A stretch of DNA of 64,000 nt. It comes from M3007 sp046329435 (GTDB lineage: Bacteria > Bacteroidota > Bacteroidia > Chitinophagales > Saprospiraceae). Both the position numbers and the translations under genes were made by a program. Shown piece by piece: positions 59,154 through 64,000 of the stretch (positions are counted from its first letter, which is position 1; each line of letters opens with the position of its first letter). The notes beneath the pieces were generated by a model. That model ran no database searches. It was given only the letters and a program-made list of their open reading frames with translations, and was not told where the DNA came from. The stretch lies in assembly GCA_046329435.1 (NCBI GenBank), contig JAXLUR010000007.1, forward strand, positions 186,001 through 250,000, in the 5' to 3' direction.

Positions 59154-59448
59154 CGCGGCGCCCTCCTTTTTTGATTTCAATCATTGCGGCGTCAATCTCC
59201 GACCGCTTGTAGTACACCTTTTGCCCGAGCCGGTAGGATTTCAGGAACCCTTTTCCCGTCCAGTCGTGGACGGTGACAACGGACACCCGCAGCAATTCGG
59301 CGACTTCCTGGCGGTTCAAATAGCCCTCCGCCGCAGCCGTGGTTTGTTGGGGTTTGAGGTTTTGAATTTGAGTTTCCAGGCATTTGAACGCCTCAAAAAT
59401 CTGCCGGGCGCTGACACCCTCGACTTGAAAAACCTTTGTGCTCTCCAT
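59140..59448 (-). CDS. Excisionase-type helix-turn-helix protein
   Basis: A 102-residue protein. A short coiled coil (IFEAFKCLETQIQNLKPQQ) is followed by a MerR/excisionase-type winged HTH: LNRQEVAELLRVSVVTVHDW, TGKGFLKSYRLGQKVYY and KRSEIDAAM. Such proteins on Bacteroidota elements act as recombination directionality factors or regulators. The position two genes from the integrase supports the excisionase reading. Confidence 0.8.
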   Translation of the reverse strand: MESTKVFQVEGVSARQIFEAFKCLETQIQNLKPQQTTAAAEGYLNRQEVAELLRVSVVTVHDWTGKGFLKSYRLGQKVYYKRSEIDAAMIEIKKGGRRDANQ

Positions 59449-59523
59449 AGTTGAACTGAATTTGCTGCAAAGGTTCGAGGGCTGATTTTCCTAAAAAATC
59501 CGGTGTAACTTTTACCGGATGTT

Positions 59524-60378
59524 TTATTTTTCTGTTTCGTCAAGTCGGGCGGATTCGCCGAAAATTTCATCGATTACTGCGCTCTTTTTGGGCGGGGCTT
59601 CCGGGCGTCTTTCAAGTTCTCGTTTTACCGTGTCCAGTTCCGGGAGGTTTTTAAACATAACTTTTAGCCATTGTGCTATTTCCTTGTAAGTAGTGGTCTG
59701 GGCGATAAAACCGCGTTTTTTTAGTTCGTGGAACAGGTAATAAAGTGATTTCCGGCTTTCTGTCCACTGAATAGGATCGGGCAGGCGGTCCGTGGTTTTT
59801 TTGGTGTGGTCCCCAACTCGTTCCAACTCATTTGCTATCCATTGAGCCAGCAGGGTTTCCCCAAGCGATTTAAACGCGGTGCCCTTGGTGCCCTTTTCGA
59901 TGGGATAAAATAGGCCCTTGCGCTGAAATAATTCGGGCTCGATCACTTCCAGGCCGGCGGCCAAACGGGCTTTCAGAATCTCCGACGCTGACGAAAATCC
60001 CGCTTCGATGTTTCGCAGGAGAGCCCGTTTTTCAGCCTCGAAAAACTCGTAAATTTCCAAGCGAAGCCGGGCAAAGTCTTTGGAGGTTATCGGCACCACG
60101 CTTTCGCTTTTCAGCCTCAATAGGTCGTTTTCTAAGGTTTTTAGGGCAAAGATTTTGTGTGCTTCATTGACCTTTTTTTCCAAGTCTGCCGGCAACCGTA
60201 CATTTTCGGGGTCTGGGCAGTTCGTTATAAATTCCGTGTACTCATTCCAGTAGGCAAGGGCTTTCGTGTATTCTGGGTCATTATTCAGGCCGGGCCGTTC
60301 CTCGAAAAATTGGGCGTGACGTTCCAGGTATTTCCCGACATCGAAGGCCAGCACTTTTTGCAACTTTTCATTTTCCAT
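59524..60378 (-). CDS. Mobile-element protein with RteC-like C-terminal region
   Basis: A 284-residue soluble protein. The first half is helical (MENEKLQKVLAFDVGKYLER, then RLRLEIYEFFEAEKRALLRN). The end, IQWTESRKSLYYLFHELKKR followed by GFIAQTTTYKEIAQWLKVMF, resembles the RteC/plasmid C-terminal block used by Bacteroidota conjugative transposon regulators. That resemblance is partial. It lies between the integrase and the excisionase gene on the same strand, 18 bp from the integrase stop. A role in regulating excision is possible. Confidence 0.55.
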   Translation of the reverse strand: MENEKLQKVLAFDVGKYLERHAQFFEERPGLNNDPEYTKALAYWNEYTEFITNCPDPENVRLPADLEKKVNEAHKIFALKTLENDLLRLKSESVVPITSKDFARLRLEIYEFFEAEKRALLRNIEAGFSSASEILKARLAAGLEVIEPELFQRKGLFYPIEKGTKGTAFKSLGETLLAQWIANELERVGDHTKKTTDRLPDPIQWTESRKSLYYLFHELKKRGFIAQTTTYKEIAQWLKVMFKNLPELDTVKRELERRPEAPPKKSAVIDEIFGESARLDETEK

Positions 60379-60396
60379 AGGTCGGCGCTTTGAAGG

Positions 60397-61692
60397 TCAA
60401 CGGGCGATTTTCAACGGGCTTTCCTGCCGTTGCTCCCAGTGCAGTTTCAACAATCGGGCGTGTTCCTGGCCTGTCACTTTCACGTATTTCAAAAAAGCGC
60501 GTTCGGTCTTGTGCCCGGTTATCTGCATGATTGAAAGGGATGGAAATCCCGACTTGTAAAGGTTGGTTGCAAAGGAACGCCGGGCGGTATGGGTGCTTAC
60601 CATTCGCCACTTTTCAGAAAAGGTTGTCACGCGCTGCCCGCCCCGCGTAATCGCTTTGGGCACGCGCTCGACCAGGCCGGCCGCCCGGCAGGCTTCTTTC
60701 AGGTACTCATTGAACTTTTGGTTGGAAATGGCCGCAGGCAGGCGGCCACCGTATTTTTCCAGGACTTCGCGCACGTAGGGATGCAAAGGAATCCACACTT
60801 TGCCGCCGGTCTTGTACTGCTCGATTTCGATAAACTCGCCCCGGATGTGGTCGGACGGGTTTAGGGCGGTCAGGTCGGAAAACCGTAGACCTGTCCAGGT
60901 TCCCACAATGAACAAATCCCGCACCCTTTCCAGCCGAGGCAGCCCTGAAAGGTCGAGCCGGTAAAGGGCCTCCAGTTCGGGCTCACTCAAATACACGTTA
61001 TCGCTTTCCTCTTTCAGTACCCGGAATTTCCGCGACTTAAAAGCAGGGTTGGTGTCGACGCCTTTGGCCGTTGCTTCGTTCAGAATGGTTTTCAAAACCT
61101 GTACGTGCTTGCCTATGGCATTCGCCGAATAAAACGAGCCCTTGCGATGTACCCGGCCTTGCAGGTAGTCGGCAAAGTCTTCGTAAAACTCCAAATCCAG
61201 GGTATCGAAGTCGAGCCGGCGCGGGTATTGGCCGGCAAAGGTTTCCAGGAGCCGGAGGGTTGTTTCGTATTTAGCAATCGTTCGCGGGTGCAACCGCTCG
61301 CCGGTATCTGGCTGAATACGGGTTTTTGATGCCTCGATGAATTGCCGGAAGAAATCGAAAAACGAGCGCGGCACCGGCTCGCCTTTGCCCCGGCCCTGAA
61401 TCTTTTCCAGGTGGGATTTTAGACCGGCCAACGTGAATTCACGCCGGGCAAGGGCTTCCGAGTAAAAACGGTTGGTTTCGGCTTCCAGGTCCGACAGTAG
61501 CGCGTTGATCGCGTCGCGGTCGGGCACGTTCGACGTGTTTTTGACCTGGCCTTTTTCGGCATTCCAAAACCGGGGGGCCACTTTCACGCCGGTTCCATGA
61601 ACGAGCCGGGCGTTTTGGTATCGAAAAACAAGGTAAACGGGCTGAGGTGTCGAGGCCGCAGGGTTGCGGAGCTTGAAACGGACGGTTGCCAT
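60397..61692 (-). CDS. Tyrosine-type site-specific integrase
   Basis: A 431-residue recombinase. The N-terminal arm-binding part (VYLVFRYQNARLVHGTGVKV) is of the kind seen in Bacteroidota integrases, and a SAM-like core-binding domain follows. The catalytic domain shows GTWTGLRFSDL (first Arg, about 270), THTARRSFATNL (HxxR), ITGHKTERAFLKYVKV (His and the nucleophile Tyr). It is complete and intact. The gene lies 215 bp inside attR and is the obvious agent of the tRNA-Met insertion. Confidence 0.93.
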   Translation of the reverse strand: MATVRFKLRNPAASTPQPVYLVFRYQNARLVHGTGVKVAPRFWNAEKGQVKNTSNVPDRDAINALLSDLEAETNRFYSEALARREFTLAGLKSHLEKIQGRGKGEPVPRSFFDFFRQFIEASKTRIQPDTGERLHPRTIAKYETTLRLLETFAGQYPRRLDFDTLDLEFYEDFADYLQGRVHRKGSFYSANAIGKHVQVLKTILNEATAKGVDTNPAFKSRKFRVLKEESDNVYLSEPELEALYRLDLSGLPRLERVRDLFIVGTWTGLRFSDLTALNPSDHIRGEFIEIEQYKTGGKVWIPLHPYVREVLEKYGGRLPAAISNQKFNEYLKEACRAAGLVERVPKAITRGGQRVTTFSEKWRMVSTHTARRSFATNLYKSGFPSLSIMQITGHKTERAFLKYVKVTGQEHARLLKLHWEQRQESPLKIAR

Positions 61693-61746
61693 TGGTGAGG
61701 AAGCATAATTTTTGAATAAAGCCGCCGCAAATCTAAGCTCCGTTGC

Positions 61747-61766
61747 CGTTTTGTTGCCGGTTTTTT
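61747..61766 (+). repeat. Candidate integrase arm site, right copy
   Basis: An exact copy of CGTTTTGTTGCCGGTTTTTT at 49262-49281, same orientation, between the integrase start and attR. A shorter related TCGTTGCCGGTTTTAT lies near 61814, suggesting a cluster of integrase sites here. Confidence 0.55.
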
Positions 61767-61907
61767 CTTTATCAATACCTCACAAATTGTTTTAAATCTT
61801 ATTGACCCGGAATCGTTGCCGGTTTTATAAGGTTAAAAACGAGAAAGATACCTACACAACAGGTTGTTTTAAAAACACTTGAAAAGGGGTCGAGTAAGGA
61901 AGGTGTT

Positions 61908-61924
61908 AGCCTCGCCCGCGCTAC
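61908..61924 (+). repeat. attR: 17-bp direct repeat
   Basis: Exact copy of AGCCTCGCCCGCGCTAC from the tRNA-Met 3' end. The host sequence resumes after it, including what should be the original tRNA terminator. Confidence 0.88.
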
Positions 61925-61936
61925 AAATTTTTACAT

Positions 61937-61973
61937 AAAACGGCCTGACTTTACATGAGTCAGGCCGTTTTTT
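61937..61973. terminator. Terminator beyond attR (original tRNA-Met terminator)
   Basis: AAAACGGCCTGACT (61937-61950) pairs with AGTCAGGCCGTTTT (61958-61971), perfect over 14 bp with a 7-nt loop, and is followed by more T. It faces the convergent rnpA gene and can serve both strands. Confidence 0.8.
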
Positions 61974-62021
61974 ATTTGCAGAATGGAGAAATATCAAACA
62001 GGGACCAACGAATGCGCACGC

Positions 62022-62402
62022 TCACCCTGGCCACTTTTTGATCATTTTTCCGATCCCTGCTTCAATATCGGCGAAGGGTAATTCTTCGCGGGCGATAAAC
62101 ATGAGCAACAGAGCCACCCGGCGCGTGCCCAGTTTTTCATAAAGGTCCGATTTCTGCAGACGATAGGCCTCGCGTATTCTGCGTTTCATCAGGTTGCGCG
62201 ATACGGCTGTTTTGAAATGTTTTTTGGGGACCGTAATCACGACCTGCGCCGGCGCGCCGTGGCCGGCATCGGTTTGTTCCGGCAATTGCAGCCACACCAC
62301 CCGCAGCGGATAGGCCATCAGCACCTGGCCTTCCTTGAACAAACGGCTGATGAGCGTGGGGCTCTTAAGCCGTTCCTGCCTCCCGAAAGTAAAACGCGTC
62401 AT
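62022..62402 (-). CDS. rnpA: Ribonuclease P protein component
   Basis: A 126-residue basic protein. The RNR signature region is AVSRNLMKRRIREAYRL (about 75), preceded by FTFGRQERLKSPTLISRLF and VVITVPKKHFKTA. It assists the RNase P RNA in maturing tRNA 5' ends. rpmH lies upstream on the same strand, the usual order, but with 220 bp and hairpins between. It is unusually separated from yidD. Confidence 0.92.
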   Translation of the reverse strand: MTRFTFGRQERLKSPTLISRLFKEGQVLMAYPLRVVWLQLPEQTDAGHGAPAQVVITVPKKHFKTAVSRNLMKRRIREAYRLQKSDLYEKLGTRRVALLLMFIAREELPFADIEAGIGKMIKKWPG

Positions 62403-62510
62403 GCGGCAAATGTAAAACAGCGGCCCGATTGCAGGTTAGGTACAGCTGACTGCCTTGTTGCCGATATTGCAGGAAATAAAAAAAGCCGGCCCAGGGGCTG
62501 GAACGGCAGA

Positions 62511-62533
62511 AAAAAGCCAACCCGAAGGTTGGC
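62511..62533 (-). terminator. Hairpin terminator between rpmH and rnpA
   Basis: GCCAACC (62517-62523) pairs with GGTTGGC (62528-62534) around a CGAA tetraloop; on the minus strand a run of six T follows. A further T-tailed hairpin lies around 62467-62490. They separate the two genes' transcripts. Confidence 0.6.
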
Positions 62534-62581
62534 AATTTAAATGAGGCCGGCTGTAAGGCCGATACAACTGGACGCCAGGGC

Positions 62582-62607
62582 AAAAAGGCGGCTTATCTCA
62601 AGCCGCC
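62582..62607 (-). terminator. Terminator or attenuator directly after rpmH
   Basis: GGCGGCTT (62587-62594) pairs with AAGCCGCC (62600-62607) around a 5-nt loop; on the minus strand five T follow. It begins 17 bases past the rpmH stop. Confidence 0.65.
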
Positions 62608-62623
62608 GACTTGCGGGCGACGT

Positions 62624-62779
62624 TTACTTGAGGCGGCGCTCATCGGAGACCGAGAGTTTCCAGCGGCCTTGTTTGCGGCGGCGGGCCAGCACTTTGCGGC
62701 CGTTCTTGGATTCCATACGCGAGCGGAAACCGTGTTTGTTCTTACGGACGCGGCGGGATGGTTGGTAGGTACGTTTCAT
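62624..62779 (-). CDS. rpmH: Ribosomal protein bL34
   Basis: A 51-residue basic protein with the universal bL34 sequence MKRTYQPSRRVRKNKHGFRS, then GRKVLARRRKQGRWKLSV. It is part of the large ribosomal subunit. The start at 62779 is set by the conserved MKRTYQPS. Confidence 0.96.
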   Translation of the reverse strand: MKRTYQPSRRVRKNKHGFRSRMESKNGRKVLARRRKQGRWKLSVSDERRLK

Positions 62780-63062
62780 CGCTATTTCGAAATAAGAAAA
62801 TTCTTGTCCAGAAAAAGGGAGCGCAAAGGTAGGTTTAGGTTTTGGAAAATCCAGCAAACTATTGCCAAAAAATCCGGTTTAGGCAATGGATTTTTCGCCG
62901 GCAGTTGAAAGTGAAGCGTCTGCGAGCGCCAAAAAGGCTTGATAATGGCCAGTACAAGACAATTTACGGGGTTAATGTTGTTTTAAATGGTCAATTATTT
63001 TCTGCCGGCCGCCGCCAATGCCCGTAATTTGCACGACTAAAATAATGGCCAAATTATTCTCC

Positions 63063-64000
63063 ATGAAATTTCGATTGTTGCTGTTGGCCTTGCTGAGCAC
63101 GGCAAGCCTTTTCGCCCAGAAACCGGTCAAGTGGTCATTTTCGACCAAAGATGCCGGCAACTGCCAGGTGGATCTGATTTTCACCGCCTCGATCGAGGAT
63201 GGCTGGTACACCTACTCGCAATTTGTCGAAAGCGATGAAGGCCCCTTGCCCACCACTTTTACCTATGCTGAGGGGCCGCATTTCAAACTGATCGGCAAGG
63301 CGGAAGAAGGCGGCGGCAAAATCAAAATTTATGACAAGGTCTTCGGTGTCAACGTGACCAAGTTCAAACACAACGCCATTTTTACCCAGCGTGTAGAGGT
63401 GAAAGACCCCTCCAAACCGATCGAAGGTTATCTGGAGTTCATGGTTTGCAACGATGAAACCTGCCTGCCGCCCACCACTGTAGATTTCAAGTTCACGGTC
63501 AATTGTAGCGCGGCGCCCAAACCCGCCGACAAGCCTGCCGACAAACCCGCCGATGGCAAAACGGGCGAAGCGCCGACGGCCGCCCCTACCGACGGCACAG
63601 GTACTGCCGCCACCCCTCCGGCCGAAACGACGCCTGACCAGCAACAGGCAGGAAACGGTATGGCCACCCCAAACGACCCCAATTTCAAGGGATTTTTCGA
63701 TGCTAAACGGGAAGCCATCAATTCTGCCAAATTCGTCAACGACTGCGGCATTGTGGAGACCAGGGACCGTTCGCTGTTCTGGGTATTTCTGGGCGGATTT
63801 CTTGGCGGTTTGCTGGCTTTGCTGACGCCCTGTGTTTTCCCGATGATCCCGATGACGGTGAGTTTTTTCGTCAAGCGTTCAAAAGACCGTGCCACTGGGC
63901 TGCGCAACGCACTTTGGTACGGCGGCAGTATCGTGGTGATTTACGCCGGTATCGGCATTTTGCTGACCAGTTTGTTCGGGCCCACCATCCTCAACGAGTT
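63063..64000 (+). CDS. DsbD-like thiol:disulfide interchange protein, N-terminal part, cut by window edge
   Basis: 312 codons are present and the frame is open at the right edge. A signal peptide (LLLLALLSTASLFAQ) leads to the periplasmic DsbD alpha-type domain, with the Cys pair in FMVCNDETCLPPTTVDF (about 125) that is the redox-active pair. A Pro/Ala/Thr-rich linker is followed by the first membrane segments (LFWVFLGGFLGGLLALLTPC, then VFPMIPMTVSFFV), whose TPC Cys carries electrons across the membrane. An in-frame ATG six codons upstream (63045) is an alternative start. Confidence 0.88.
   Translation, partial: MKFRLLLLALLSTASLFAQKPVKWSFSTKDAGNCQVDLIFTASIEDGWYTYSQFVESDEGPLPTTFTYAEGPHFKLIGKAEEGGGKIKIYDKVFGVNVTKFKHNAIFTQRVEVKDPSKPIEGYLEFMVCNDETCLPPTTVDFKFTVNCSAAPKPADKPADKPADGKTGEAPTAAPTDGTGTAATPPAETTPDQQQAGNGMATPNDPNFKGFFDAKREAINSAKFVNDCGIVETRDRSLFWVFLGGFLGGLLALLTPCVFPMIPMTVSFFVKRSKDRATGLRNALWYGGSIVVIYAGIGILLTSLFGPTILNE

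Larger units (their letters stand above)
49200..61924. mobile_element. 12.7-kb integrative element in tRNA-Met
   Basis: The element is bounded by the 17-bp repeats, with a tyrosine integrase transcribed inward from the attR side and an excisionase-like HTH protein close to it. Cargo comprises a Rep-like operon with an adenine methylase, an HTH regulator, a rightward operon with a proteasome-fold hydrolase, a small membrane protein and several unknown small genes. No relaxase, type IV secretion, capsid or terminase large subunit is recognisable. It could be an integrated plasmid, a mobilisable element using another machine, or a phage satellite. Confidence 0.85.

Overview
The window reads as chromosome from a member of the Bacteroidota, most likely a Saprospiria/Lewinella-type lineage. 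The evidence is type IX secretion (T9SS) cargo with type A and type B C-terminal sorting domains, T9SS/gliding components (GldN-like, PorD, GldD, a PorV-like protein), Bacteroidota promoters of the TTG...TAnnTTTG kind, a Bacteroidota-type RNA polymerase omega subunit, and the gene string bamD-rpoZ-coaBC-porD. Most of the window is ordinary, fairly GC-rich core genome. Shine-Dalgarno sequences are rarely obvious, so starts were chosen mainly from family length and signal peptides.

Host part, left to right. 1-9.8 kb: 3' end of an oligopeptidase B, a secreted pappalysin-type protease, an orphan LanB-type glutamylation-domain protein, a small outer-membrane barrel, a DUF3109 protein, a PaaE-like flavin/2Fe-2S reductase, yidD and a gingipain-fold secreted protein. 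10-11.5 kb: an unidentified small gene, then a decayed patch holding an IS1-family remnant and a degenerate copy of the 5' end of the gene at 11.5 kb. 13-20 kb: phosphate porin with Pit transporter, a LytS-type TPR histidine kinase and a Kup potassium transporter. 20-24 kb: a SlyD-like prolyl isomerase, two tandem two-module GldN-like proteins and a lone paaA. 24-35 kb: bamD-rpoZ-coaBC-porD, rseP-hscB, tRNA-Leu, a DUF1573 protein, a TauE/SafE permease, typA, queA and a DUF2795 protein. 35-49 kb: a large T9SS type B protein, a Crp/Fnr regulator, two glycosidases (GH1, GH28), a PorV2-like protein, an LVIVD-repeat T9SS protein, an XRE regulator, gldD and a DNA/RNA nuclease. After the island come rnpA, rpmH and the start of a DsbD-like gene.

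49.2-61.9 kb is a 12.7-kb integrative element inserted in the 3' end of a tRNA-Met(CAU) gene. It is bounded by 17-bp direct repeats (49183-49199 and 61908-61924) that duplicate the tRNA 3' end. It carries a tyrosine integrase beside attR, an excisionase-like HTH protein, and a 20-bp direct repeat inside each end that could be an integrase arm site. Its core is a replication-type operon: a phage/plasmid Rep-like initiator with a zinc-finger tail, a D12-class adenine methylase, a zinc-ribbon protein ending QGSLF and a small protein ending QMNLF. Both endings look like sliding-clamp-binding peptides. Around it lie a dispersed iteron-like 16-mer (AAGCGTAAAAAGTTCC), an HTH regulator, and a candidate counter-transcribed small RNA at 58459-58521. 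A second, rightward operon encodes a DUF2693-like protein and a stand-alone proteasome-fold Ntn hydrolase with Thr1/Asp17/Lys33 all in place, but no ATPase partner. I see no capsid, relaxase or conjugation genes, so the best reading is an integrated plasmid-like replicon or satellite that appears little described.
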